The notes under the pieces were generated by a model. That model was given only the letters and a program-made list of their open reading frames with translations. It searched no databases and was not told where the DNA came from. 64,000 nt of DNA, taken from a bacterium. Lineage in GTDB: Bacteria; Electryoneota; B3-LCP. The stretch is from NCBI GenBank assembly GCA_026394195.1, contig JAPKYS010000015.1, positions 26,700-90,699 of the forward strand, read 5' to 3'. Shown piece after piece: positions 9,576 to 17,646 of the stretch. Position 1 is the stretch's first letter, and the number at the start of each line of letters is the position of its first letter. The position numbers were made by a program, and so were the translations under genes.

Positions 9576-10820
9576 ATGAAAACAGAGCTCATCACCATCG
9601 GCGATGAAGTGCTGATGGGGCAAGTCGTAAACACCAACGCCTCATGGTTGGGCGAGACGTTGACTGAAGCAGGTGTGCAGATCGGCTGGCTGACGGTTAT
9701 ACCAGACCAGCGCCAGCCGATCCTGCAGGCTTTCAGGCGAGCGAAGCAACGCGCCGGAGCGGTCATCATCACTGGCGGCTTGGGACCGACTCCTGACGAT
9801 CTTACCAAACCTTGCCTGGTTGAATTTTTCCAGGACGATATGGTGCTGCGGGACGATTTGCTGGCGAAAGTGCAGAAAAGGTTCTCTGATCGAGGCCTGA
9901 CCATGCCTGAAGCATCGCGCAATCAGGCGGAATTTCCAGCAAGCGCTTCAGATATTCCCAATCCCAACGGCACGGCAACGGGTATACATTACTCCCGGGA
10001 CGGAAAGGACTGGTTTTCCCTCCCCGGCGTCCCTATGGAAATGCGGTATATGGTCGAGAGTTACGTGCTGCCGAAATTGATCGAAAAAGGTCATGGCTCG
10101 CAGGTGGCAGTACGCATCTATCGAACCGCGGGTATCGGAGAATCCTTTTTGTTGGAAAGCCTGACGAAGTTAAAAGAAGCTCAACAATTGGTCGAAGTTG
10201 CTTTCCTTCCTAAAATTTTCGGCGTAGATCTCAAGTTGACAGCACGCGGCGACAACCAATCCTCTATTGCTGAACGGCTTTCGCAGGCTGAAAAATTGCT
10301 CCTCCCTGATTTTGGATCGCACGTCTATGCAACCGACACAGAGACGCTGCCTGAAGCGACAGGGAAGCTGGCTCGAAAAAGAGGCTTTCGTATTGCCGTT
10401 GCAGAATCCTGTACGGGGGGGCTGATCGCCAAGCTATTCACGGACATTCCCGGATCCAGCGACTACTTTGAGCGCGGAGTCGTCGTCTATTCCAATGAAG
10501 CCAAGACGCAACTCCTGGGAATCCCCGCCTGCATGATTGATCGTTATGGCGCAGTCAGCGAAAAGGTGGCTGGAGCCATGGCGCAAGGATTACTCGAGCG
10601 CTGCAGCGCTGATTTCGCGGTTTCGGTTACCGGAATCGCCGGACCGGGCGGAGGTTCTCCGGAAAAGCCGGTAGGATTGGTCTTTATCGGAGTTGCCGAC
10701 CGAAGCGACGTCGCTGTCAGGGAATTTCAATTTGGTTCGACTCGAGAAATCAACCGCAAACGCGCCGCTTACAGCGCCATTAAACTTTTGTATGATCGCA
10801 TAAAGAGTCTTGACTCCTGA
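9576..10820 (+). CDS. cinA: CinA-like protein (NMN amidohydrolase / molybdopterin-binding domain)
   Basis: A 414-residue two-domain CinA. The N-terminal MoCF-biosynthesis-type domain spans about 1-170 and has G-D-E-V-L-M-G-Q-V-V-N-T-N near the start and G-G-L-G-P-T-P-D-D. The C-terminal CinA domain spans about 262-410 and has A-E-S-C-T-G-G and V-T-G-I-A-G-P-G-G-G. Family members remove the amide from nicotinamide mononucleotide or pyrophosphates from damaged nucleotides. The start follows the inserted repeat arm and lacks a clear Shine-Dalgarno site. The gene lies upstream of recA, a common arrangement. Confidence 0.93.
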   Translation: MKTELITIGDEVLMGQVVNTNASWLGETLTEAGVQIGWLTVIPDQRQPILQAFRRAKQRAGAVIITGGLGPTPDDLTKPCLVEFFQDDMVLRDDLLAKVQKRFSDRGLTMPEASRNQAEFPASASDIPNPNGTATGIHYSRDGKDWFSLPGVPMEMRYMVESYVLPKLIEKGHGSQVAVRIYRTAGIGESFLLESLTKLKEAQQLVEVAFLPKIFGVDLKLTARGDNQSSIAERLSQAEKLLLPDFGSHVYATDTETLPEATGKLARKRGFRIAVAESCTGGLIAKLFTDIPGSSDYFERGVVVYSNEAKTQLLGIPACMIDRYGAVSEKVAGAMAQGLLERCSADFAVSVTGIAGPGGGSPEKPVGLVFIGVADRSDVAVREFQFGSTREINRKRAAYSAIKLLYDRIKSLDS

Positions 10821-10838
10821 AGAAAATTTTCGTATATT
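10810..10838 (+). promoter_or_regulatory. Promoter TTGACT-N17-TATATT for thpR-recA-recX
   Basis: The -35 TTGACT (10810-10815) overlaps the cinA stop region. The -10 TATATT is at 10833-10838 with a 17-bp spacer. It sits 27 bp before thpR. No LexA-like inverted repeat was recognised near it. Confidence 0.6.
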
Positions 10839-10864
10839 AATCTTTTACAATAGAAATCGGAACG

Positions 10865-11455
10865 ATGAACGACGACCCGGAGATTCGAACCTTTATTGCT
10901 CTGGAGCTTGGAAGTGACGTCAAACGAGGCTTGGCTCTTCTGCAGGAGAGCCTGAAGGATCGGGTTCACCGGGCTCGCTGGACCAAGCCGGACGGCACTC
11001 ATCTTACACTGAAATTTCTCGGAGAAGTCAGATCCAGCAGCGTTGCGGCAATATCAACCGCGCTGGATCGCGTCGCGGCTCAGTTCCATCCATTTGAACT
11101 CGTCCTGAATGGTGTTGGAGCGTTTCCCAGACTGTCGCAACCGCGGGTCATCTGGGTGGGATTGAAACCTAACTCTGAATTGCTGCACTTGCAGAGCGCA
11201 GTGGAAAAAGCCATCGCGCCGTTGGGTTTCCCGACTGAAAAACGTGATTTCCACGGCCATTTAACCTTGGCCAGGCTTGAAGGCGACCCCTGGTCAGAAG
11301 AATTACGCAACTACTTCATAAAATTGAGATCCTTGTCAGACGAAATATCATTTCCGGTCGCTGAGGTGGCACTTTTCCGAAGTGATCTACAACCGGGAGG
11401 AGCAGTCTATAGTTATCTGCATAAGAGTCCGCTCGATACGGATAAAAGCGCTTAG
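10865..11455 (+). CDS. thpR: RNA 2',3'-cyclic phosphodiesterase
   Basis: A 2H-family phosphoesterase (LigT/ThpR) that opens 2',3'-cyclic phosphates on RNA. The 196 residues contain both catalytic H-x-T-x motifs, H-L-T-L near residue 42 and H-L-T-L near residue 128. The opening pattern R-T-F-I-A-L-E-L and R-A-R-W-T-K-P-D-G-T are typical. It has its own good promoter and lies 47 bp before recA. Confidence 0.92.
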   Translation: MNDDPEIRTFIALELGSDVKRGLALLQESLKDRVHRARWTKPDGTHLTLKFLGEVRSSSVAAISTALDRVAAQFHPFELVLNGVGAFPRLSQPRVIWVGLKPNSELLHLQSAVEKAIAPLGFPTEKRDFHGHLTLARLEGDPWSEELRNYFIKLRSLSDEISFPVAEVALFRSDLQPGGAVYSYLHKSPLDTDKSA

Positions 11456-11502
11456 TATATTCGATAATAAAAAGATAAATTCCACATAGTGAGGAGACAG
11501 CG

Positions 11503-12513
11503 ATGGCCCTAGAGTCCGCTGAAAAAATGAGAGCACTGGAACTGGCGATAACCCAAATCGACAAGCAATTTGGCCGCGGTTCCATTATGAGACTCGGTGA
11601 TGACGCGGCGCGCGTAAAAGTATCCATCATTCCCACAGGAGCATTATCTCTTGATTACGCTCTGGGGGTAGGCGGTATCCCGCGTGGCCGGGTCATCGAA
11701 ATTTTTGGACCGGAAGCCTCCGGGAAAACTACCCTGGCGCTGCACATCATTGCAGAAGCCCAAAAAACGGGCGGTAACGCGGCTTTCATCGATGCTGAAC
11801 ACGCTCTGGATGCTGTTTACGCCAAGAAACTCGGCGTTGACATCGACAACCTGCTGATATCACAGCCGGATCATGGTGAACAGGCTCTGGAAATTGCCGA
11901 AACCCTGGTCAGATCAGGCGCCTTGGATATCGTGGTGATCGACTCGGTAGCGGCCCTGGTCCCCAAGGCTGAAATTGAAGGCGAGATGGGTGATCAGCAT
12001 ATGGGGTTGCAGGCGCGCTTGATGTCGCAAGCTCTGCGTAAACTGACCGCCACTGTGGCGAAATCGCGCACTGCGCTGGTTTTCATCAACCAGATTCGCA
12101 TGAAGATCGGCGTGCTCTTCGGCAGCCCCGAAACCACTTCAGGCGGAAATGCTCTGAAGTTTTACGCCAGCATGCGTCTGGATATCCGTAAAATTGCCAC
12201 CATCAAGGAAGGCGCCGAAGTAACGGGGAGCCGCACTCGGGTGCGGGTCGTTAAAAACAAGGTGGCACCTCCCTTCAAAGAAGCTGAATTCGACATTCTC
12301 TACGGGACTGGAATTTCCAGGATCAATGACAATATAGACCTGGGCGTCGAACATGGCATTCTGGCCAAATCAGGAGCCTGGTACACCTATGGCGCCGACC
12401 GAATCGGTCAGGGACGTGAAAAGGTGCGAGAATATCTGGAAGCTAATCCATCGCTCAGCGTGGAAATCGAGAGCAAAATTAGAGAAAAGCTGAATCTGTC
12501 TGCTCATGAGTAA
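11503..12513 (+). CDS. recA: Recombinase RecA
   Basis: Strand-exchange protein and SOS co-protease. The 336 residues are slightly short at the acidic C-terminus. The Walker A motif is G-P-E-A-S-G-K-T-T near residues 66-74. The signature A-L-K-F-Y-A-S-x-R-L-D-I-R and loop L1 ([11 protein letters not shown]) are intact. The ATG follows GAGGAGA. Its last codons overlap the recX start by 8 bp. No intein is present. Confidence 0.98.
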   Translation: MALESAEKMRALELAITQIDKQFGRGSIMRLGDDAARVKVSIIPTGALSLDYALGVGGIPRGRVIEIFGPEASGKTTLALHIIAEAQKTGGNAAFIDAEHALDAVYAKKLGVDIDNLLISQPDHGEQALEIAETLVRSGALDIVVIDSVAALVPKAEIEGEMGDQHMGLQARLMSQALRKLTATVAKSRTALVFINQIRMKIGVLFGSPETTSGGNALKFYASMRLDIRKIATIKEGAEVTGSRTRVRVVKNKVAPPFKEAEFDILYGTGISRINDNIDLGVEHGILAKSGAWYTYGADRIGQGREKVREYLEANPSLSVEIESKIREKLNLSAHE

Positions 12514-13030
12514 ATCCGCTCGCGGCGGAACCACCTCTCCACCAGTAAACGCCTTTGATGCAGCCTGTCGCGCTCTGGCGCGTCGCTGCCTGACCGTTGC
12601 TGAACTGCAGGAAAGACTGAAGCGACGGTATCCGGAAGAAGAAGTCGCTTCGGCGGTCGGCAAGCTGAGGGAGTACCGCTACCTGGATGACGATTCACTG
12701 ATTACGGATTATATCCGGGACCGGATGCGGTTTTCTCCACGCAGCGCCGAACTGATTGAGGCTGAACTGCAGCGGCGGGGGATTGAATCAGACCATTTCC
12801 GCCGCATTTTCGACGCAGAATACCCGGAGTATGATGAGATAGAGGTTGCTCGGCGCGCCATCAGCCCACAGATGACCTTGCTGAAGAAAACCAAAGCGCA
12901 GAGCCGCCGTGAAAAGGCTCTGCGCTTTTTACGCAGCCGGGGGTTTTCCTACGATGTGATGATGGAGGTGTGGGAGGAGATTCAGAAAGAGCTAAAAATA
13001 AATGATGATGATCCAACACAATACTTTTAA
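12506..13030 (+). CDS. recX: Regulatory protein RecX
   Basis: Modulator that caps RecA filaments. The 174 residues hold three RecX three-helix repeats: A-L-x-x-L-A-R-R-C-L-T-x-A-E-L near residue 20, then D-D-x-L-I-x-D-Y-I-R-D-R-M, then a C-terminal [14 protein letters not shown] repeat. The ATG lies inside the recA end, so the two are translationally coupled. The stop overlaps the possible upstream start of the antiporter gene. Confidence 0.93.
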   Translation: MSKSARGGTTSPPVNAFDAACRALARRCLTVAELQERLKRRYPEEEVASAVGKLREYRYLDDDSLITDYIRDRMRFSPRSAELIEAELQRRGIESDHFRRIFDAEYPEYDEIEVARRAISPQMTLLKKTKAQSRREKALRFLRSRGFSYDVMMEVWEEIQKELKINDDDPTQYF

Positions 13031-13047
13031 TGACTTCCGAGGGGCTT

Positions 13048-14298
13048 ATGACTGATGCCCTGGCTATCATTTTTGTGGGAGCGCTGGTCTTTCTCGCTCA
13101 CCTGTTCGCTGCATTATTTTCCCGCACCCGCATCCCGGACGTCCTGCCACTGGTTCTATTAGGCGTACTTCTGGGACCGGTATTAAAGATCGTTTCGGCT
13201 GAAACTTTCGGGCAGTTCGGACAGATATTTACATCCATCGCTCTGGTGATGATCCTATTTGAAAGCGGGATCGGGTTGAACTTCGCTGAAGTACATAAAT
13301 CGATCACCCTGGGTATCCAACTGACTCTCGCCAGCTTCGCTGCCACCACTATTGCAATTGCCGTATTAGCCTCACCTCTGCTTAAACTGCCAATCTTGGA
13401 ATGTTTCATTCTTGGCGCAATTCTGGGAGCGACGGCTCCTGCAGTCGTCATCCCCTTAATCAGGCAATTAAGACTGCAAAAGGCGACGCGTGTCATTCTT
13501 CTATTGGAAACCTCTATTGGTGAAGCGCTTTGTATCGTCATTACGCTCGGACTTTTACAGATTTATAAATACGAAGAGCTTGATACCGGAAAAATTATCG
13601 GTCAATTGATCTCCTCATTCCTGCTGGCGACCACCATCGGCGTCATTTTTGCTTTTCTATGGTCGTCAATTTTGCGGCATATCCGACAGTTGAAGAATAG
13701 CATCTTCCTGACGCCTGCGTTTGTTTTCATTCTGTATGGAACCGCAGAAATCCTCGGATACAGCGGCGCATTAGCCGCATTAGCCTTTGGTATTGTCCTA
13801 GGGAACGCCCATAGCATCAGGTTGGAATTTCTCAAGCACAGAACCAGCAGCCGACCTGTCAAATTAAAGGAGATTGAAAAAGCATTTTTTAGTGAAGCTG
13901 TCTTTCTCTTAAAGACTTTTTTCTTCGTCTATATCGGACTTTCGATCAAAATGAACAACCTAAATTTAACCTTCATCGGGTTGGCGATTACCAGCATTAT
14001 CTTTGTTGTCCGGGTGCCGACTGTACGTATTCTCTATGATACCACCATGCAGAAATTCGATGCAGCTATTTCTTCGATTATGGTTCCTCGCGGTATGGCG
14101 GCCGCAGTATTGGCCTCACTCCCGGCTCTTCTGGAACTGGAAAATGGATTAATCATTCAGGAGGTGATTTTCGCAGTGATTCTATTCAGCATTGTACTCA
14201 CCGCAGCATTTTCTTTTATCTTCGAAACGGGAAAGCTACCACCACCTTATCGGCAACTGTTCAGCAGATACTCAAGAGAAGTAAATCCGGCAGAATAA
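13048..14298 (+). CDS. Cation:proton antiporter (CPA2/KefB-like)
   Basis: An integral membrane Na+ or K+/H+ exchanger with about 11-12 hydrophobic segments over 416 residues. It shows the CPA2 opening D-V-L-P-L-V-L-L-G-V-L-L-G-P, F-E-S-G-I-G-L, and L-G-A-I-L-G-A-T-A-P-A. The position after A-T-A-P, often Asp-Asp-type in other members, is not acidic here. There is no C-terminal TrkA domain. An in-frame ATG at 13030 touches recX, but the ATG at 13048 has a GAGGGG site 3 bases before it and is preferred. The transported ion is unknown. Confidence 0.83.
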   Translation: MTDALAIIFVGALVFLAHLFAALFSRTRIPDVLPLVLLGVLLGPVLKIVSAETFGQFGQIFTSIALVMILFESGIGLNFAEVHKSITLGIQLTLASFAATTIAIAVLASPLLKLPILECFILGAILGATAPAVVIPLIRQLRLQKATRVILLLETSIGEALCIVITLGLLQIYKYEELDTGKIIGQLISSFLLATTIGVIFAFLWSSILRHIRQLKNSIFLTPAFVFILYGTAEILGYSGALAALAFGIVLGNAHSIRLEFLKHRTSSRPVKLKEIEKAFFSEAVFLLKTFFFVYIGLSIKMNNLNLTFIGLAITSIIFVVRVPTVRILYDTTMQKFDAAISSIMVPRGMAAAVLASLPALLELENGLIIQEVIFAVILFSIVLTAAFSFIFETGKLPPPYRQLFSRYSREVNPAE

Positions 14299-14353
14299 AA
14301 TAGCTTTGGAAAGATCTATCATTCCACGATGTACTAAAGGAGAGACTCGTAAC

Positions 14354-14740
14354 GTGAGTTATTATTTTTCAAAAAAAATTGATTCCACCTTTGATGACGC
14401 AATCGCAAGGGTGACCGAAGAGCTGAAAAAGGAAGGTTTCGGGATTCTGACCGAGATCGATGTGAAAGAAACGCTGAAGAAGAAGCTGAACGTCGATTTC
14501 TACCGGTATAAAATCTTGGGAGCCTGCAATCCACCTTTCGCCTACCAGGCTTTGCAGGCGGAAGCTAAGGTTGGAACCATGCTTCCCTGCAACGTGATTG
14601 TTCAGGAGACTGGCGATGGTTTCGTAGAAATCTCAGCGGTGGATCCTCTCGCCTCCATGGCTGCCATTCGCAACGAAAAGCTGGAATCTATCGCTAAAGA
14701 GATCCAGGCGAAGCTGAAAAAAGTCATCAACAGCCTCTGA
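14354..14740 (+). CDS. DUF302 domain protein
   Basis: A 128-residue soluble protein of the DUF302 family. The conserved core runs through G-F-G-I-L-T-E-I-D-V-K-E-T-L-K-K-K-L, Y-K-I-L-G-A-C-N-P and A-Y-Q-A-L, ending in a V-D-P motif. The start is GTG at 14354 because AAAGGAGA sits just upstream; a farther start at 14306 has no such site. The biochemical role of the family is not established. The single Cys in G-A-C-N-P is conserved in many members. Confidence 0.88.
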   Translation: MSYYFSKKIDSTFDDAIARVTEELKKEGFGILTEIDVKETLKKKLNVDFYRYKILGACNPPFAYQALQAEAKVGTMLPCNVIVQETGDGFVEISAVDPLASMAAIRNEKLESIAKEIQAKLKKVINSL

Positions 14741-14799
14741 GATTCGAATTCAGTTTTGCCTTCTTGGATTTGGGATTCAACCACAAACGGGTGATTATT

Positions 14800-15525
14800 A
14801 TGCCCCATAGAGAACTCAAAGCTCACGTATGCCAGGTATGCAAACTGGAGAAACCCCATGATGAGCTGCTGCCGGCTGAATTGGTGCGTGATCCTCTGGT
14901 CGAACTGATTCGAGCCAAGATCCCTGACTGGTCAGTAGATGGGTTCATTTGTCTGGAAGATTTAAATGCATTCCGTGCGGAATACATCCGCAAGGCATTG
15001 GAAACTGATCGCGGCGAGCTATCTGCTCTCGATGAGCAGGTCATTAAAAGTCTCCATGAGCAGGATTTGCTCTCCCGGGATATTAACACGGATTTCACTA
15101 AAAAGTTCACTTTCGGAGAGAGATTAGCAGATAAAATTGCGGTATTTGGCGGCAGTTGGCGCTTTATTTCTATCTTCGCGGCGGTCATCCTGATCTGGAT
15201 CAGTTTCAATACCGCAGCATTACTCAGAAAGCCTTTCGACCCCTTTCCCTATATCCTTCTGAACCTGGTATTGTCCTGCCTGGCGGCGATTCAGGCGCCC
15301 ATAATAATGATGAGTCAAAACCGACAGGAATCCAAAGATCGGTTACGCAATGAGTACGACTATCGCATCAATTTAAAGGCTGAGCTTGAGATAAGACACC
15401 TTCAGGAAAAACTGGATCATTACCTGAGCCACCAATGGCAGCGGCTGCTGGAAATTCAGCAGATCCAGATGGAATTAATGGAAGAGTTGACGCAGCAGAA
15501 TAATAAAACCAAACCTCCGATTTAA
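14800..15525 (+). CDS. DUF1003 membrane protein
   Basis: A 241-residue protein with a C-x-x-C pair near the N-terminus (V-C-Q-V-C-K). It then has a soluble region, two membrane helices around residues 125-180, the DUF1003 motif Q-A-P-I-I-M-M-S-Q-N-R-Q, and a C-terminal coiled coil rich in Leu, Gln and Glu. ATG 14800 is chosen; TTG and GTG codons lie slightly upstream in frame. The family is widespread but uncharacterised. Confidence 0.85.
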   Translation: MPHRELKAHVCQVCKLEKPHDELLPAELVRDPLVELIRAKIPDWSVDGFICLEDLNAFRAEYIRKALETDRGELSALDEQVIKSLHEQDLLSRDINTDFTKKFTFGERLADKIAVFGGSWRFISIFAAVILIWISFNTAALLRKPFDPFPYILLNLVLSCLAAIQAPIIMMSQNRQESKDRLRNEYDYRINLKAELEIRHLQEKLDHYLSHQWQRLLEIQQIQMELMEELTQQNNKTKPPI

Positions 15526-15598
15526 TCTCGATGTGTCTGGAATTGCACTTTGATAAGCTGCCTAAATGGCTGACACCCCTGCAGAGGAGTGGTCAAAA

Positions 15599-15826
15599 AT
15601 GAAATGCTCCATCCAAAACTGTCCCGGTCAGTATGAAGATAAACTAATCGTGCACACCGTTAGATCGAAAGGGTGCGTCGTCGTCATTGAGAATGTCCCG
15701 GTGGAAGTCTGTCGCGTATGTGGAGACGTCCTGCTGAGACCTTATATGGTTCGCCACATTGAAGTGATGCTGAAGGCCACCGGACAACCAAAGAAGTCGG
15801 TACCGATGTACGAATATATCGGCTGA
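15599..15826 (+). CDS. YgiT-type zinc-finger protein (MqsA N-terminal-like)
   Basis: A 75-residue protein with the YgiT/MqsA zinc ribbon: C-x5-C near the N-terminus and V-C-R-V-C-G-D in the middle, about 30 residues apart. The segment V-P-V-E-V-C-R-V-C-G-D is characteristic. It has no C-terminal DNA-binding helix-turn-helix, and no MqsR- or DUF4258-type toxin gene lies beside it, so it looks like an orphan antitoxin fragment or a stand-alone finger. The ATG at 15599 follows GAGGAG. Confidence 0.8.
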   Translation: MKCSIQNCPGQYEDKLIVHTVRSKGCVVVIENVPVEVCRVCGDVLLRPYMVRHIEVMLKATGQPKKSVPMYEYIG

Positions 15827-15840
15827 TCGATCTAAATACC

Positions 15841-16605
15841 ATGCAAACCAAATCATTGATTGAACGTTTCGCCCGGGGCTGGAATCAATATTTCCCCGGC
15901 GCTGAACTCCCGATCGCGTTCTACTACTCGGACGAGCGGGGTGAGATAGAATTGGTGGACTCAGCCAAAACCAACCGCTGTCTGATTGCCAGCCTGATCC
16001 GGGTGCGCAGCGGGACGCCGCTGGCGTTTGATGAACACTCCATCGGCTGCGCCGGAGGCAAGCGGTATTCGGGGTTCTCATTTACACTGCGAAGGAACTT
16101 CGAGTATTTCCTTTCCTGCGGCATCGAAGGCGAGATGGAAGGGGAACGTTACAAGAAATCTCCTGAAATCGTGCGTCAGATTATGGAGAAATGGCCCAAA
16201 TTGACGGCTCCGAAAAAGTATTTGATCTTTAAGCGCTGGGATTTGCTGGAAAATTCGGATGAGCCTGAAGCGGTGATTTTCTTCACCAGACCGGACGTAT
16301 TAGCCGGACTTTACACACTCGCAGGTTTTGATGAAATTGAAGATCGAGTGTTAGCTCCGTTCGGAGCAGGCTGCGCTACCGTCGTATTGCATCCATATCT
16401 TCAGAATCAGTCTGAAACTTCGCATTGCATCATCGGCATGTTCGATCTTTCAGCGAGACCCTTCGTCCCTGCTGACGTTTTGACCTTCTCCGTCCCCATG
16501 AAGAAATTCGTGAAGATGGTAGAGAACATGGACGAGAGTTTCTTGATCACAGAGACGTGGGGGAAGATCAGTGGCAGGATGGAGAGGAGTGATAACAAAG
16601 ATTAA
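15841..16605 (+). CDS. DUF169 family protein
   Basis: A 254-residue soluble protein matching the DUF169 family, with P-I-A-F-Y-Y-S near residue 24, the G-C-A-G-G-K-R-Y motif near residue 75 and A-P-F-G-A-G-C-A-T in the second half. Cysteines in C-L-I-A-S, G-C-A-G-G and G-A-G-C-A are candidates for a cofactor site, but the function is not known. It starts 15 bp after the zinc-finger gene, and its stop codon touches the start of the next gene (TAATG), suggesting joint translation with the TSUP permease. Confidence 0.85.
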   Translation: MQTKSLIERFARGWNQYFPGAELPIAFYYSDERGEIELVDSAKTNRCLIASLIRVRSGTPLAFDEHSIGCAGGKRYSGFSFTLRRNFEYFLSCGIEGEMEGERYKKSPEIVRQIMEKWPKLTAPKKYLIFKRWDLLENSDEPEAVIFFTRPDVLAGLYTLAGFDEIEDRVLAPFGAGCATVVLHPYLQNQSETSHCIIGMFDLSARPFVPADVLTFSVPMKKFVKMVENMDESFLITETWGKISGRMERSDNKD

Positions 16606-17426
16606 TGTTCGACTTATTATGGCTTGCTCCTTTAGGATTCGTCGTCGGGGCTTTTGGTACACTGATCGGAGCGGGTGGCGGATTTATTCTGATGCCGATA
16701 CTGGTTCTGCTCTTTCCCCGTGAAGATCGTGAAATCCTGACTTCTATCTCCCTGGCTGTCGTTTTCTTCAATGCGCTTTCGGGGTCCTGGGCATACTTTC
16801 GTAAAAGGCGCATCGATTTTAAATCGGGGCTATTATTTTCCACCGCCACGATCCCGGGAGCAATTTTAGGAGCCATAACCACGGAATATTTATCCATTAC
16901 TCTATTCGATATCATCTTTGGTGTATTGATGTTGATCATCGCGATTGTTATGGTGGTCAAGCCGCCCATCCACAATCCGACTGCGAATGTGGTTCGCAGC
17001 CACCGCTTCACCTATACAACCTATCTCATCGAAGCCAGTGGATGCAGTCATCGGATTTCATATAACCCTGTAGTTGGGATCGGCGTAAGTTTTTTTGTTG
17101 GCTATCTTTCCAGTCTATTAGGAATTGGCGGCGGAATCGTACACGTCCCCTTTCTGGTCATGTATCTGGATTTCCCCGTCCATATTGCCACCGCGACCTC
17201 GCATTTCATGCTGGCGATCATGGCTCTGGCGGGAACCGTTGTTCACATCCTCAATGGCACGTTTACGCATGGTCTTTACCGGACCGTTCTGTTAGCAGCG
17301 GGTGTTTTAATCGGAGCACAAGTTGGAGCGCGATTATCCGATCAGGTGACCGGCGCCTGGATCATGCGCGGGTTGGCGCTGGCGCTGGGTTTTGTGGGGT
17401 TAAGGATTTTGTGGGGGGCGGTGTAG
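16605..17426 (+). CDS. TSUP-family permease (TauE/SafE-like)
   Basis: A 273-residue membrane protein with the two-fold TauE/SafE repeat. Repeat one is G-x-x-G-x-L-I-G-A-G-G-G-F-I-L-M-P near residue 17. Repeat two is L-L-G-I-G-G-G-I-V-H-V-P near residue 170. About eight hydrophobic segments are visible. Family members export sulfite, sulfonates or other organic sulfur anions; the substrate here is unknown. The start overlaps the DUF169 stop by one base. Confidence 0.88.
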   Translation: MFDLLWLAPLGFVVGAFGTLIGAGGGFILMPILVLLFPREDREILTSISLAVVFFNALSGSWAYFRKRRIDFKSGLLFSTATIPGAILGAITTEYLSITLFDIIFGVLMLIIAIVMVVKPPIHNPTANVVRSHRFTYTTYLIEASGCSHRISYNPVVGIGVSFFVGYLSSLLGIGGGIVHVPFLVMYLDFPVHIATATSHFMLAIMALAGTVVHILNGTFTHGLYRTVLLAAGVLIGAQVGARLSDQVTGAWIMRGLALALGFVGLRILWGAV

Positions 17427-17476
17427 GAGAGGAAAATCTCTTACCCTTTAGAAACAACACAATGATGGAGTAAATC

Positions 17477-17644
17477 ATGTCACGTCACACCTTCTCCGCG
17501 ATCCTTCACCGCGAGGAGAATCTAGTTGTGGCTGAATGCCCGGAAGTAGGGACGGTCAGCCAGGGAAGAACTAGTAAAGAAGCGCTTGCTAATCTAAAAG
17601 AAGCGACGGAACTCTATCTTGAAGAGTCCTCCGATCTTAGGTGA
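17477..17644 (+). CDS. HicB-like small antitoxin-family protein (orphan)
   Basis: A 55-residue protein that matches the HicB partial-RNase-H fold: F-S-A-I-L-H, V-V-A-E-C-P-E-V-G-T-V-S-Q-G, then the helix E-A-L-A-N-L-K-E-A-T-E-L-Y-L-E. The ATG at 17477 follows a GGAG site. It ends four bases into a possible GTG start of alaS. No HicA toxin gene lies on either side, and there is no C-terminal DNA-binding domain, so it may be an orphan or serve a toxin elsewhere. Confidence 0.8.
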   Translation: MSRHTFSAILHREENLVVAECPEVGTVSQGRTSKEALANLKEATELYLEESSDLR

Positions 17645-17646
17645 AT

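Noticed and set aside
11456..11502. LexA/SOS box before recA
   Set aside because: No CTGT-N8-ACAG-type or GAAC-type repeat was found by eye in the gap or near the upstream promoter.
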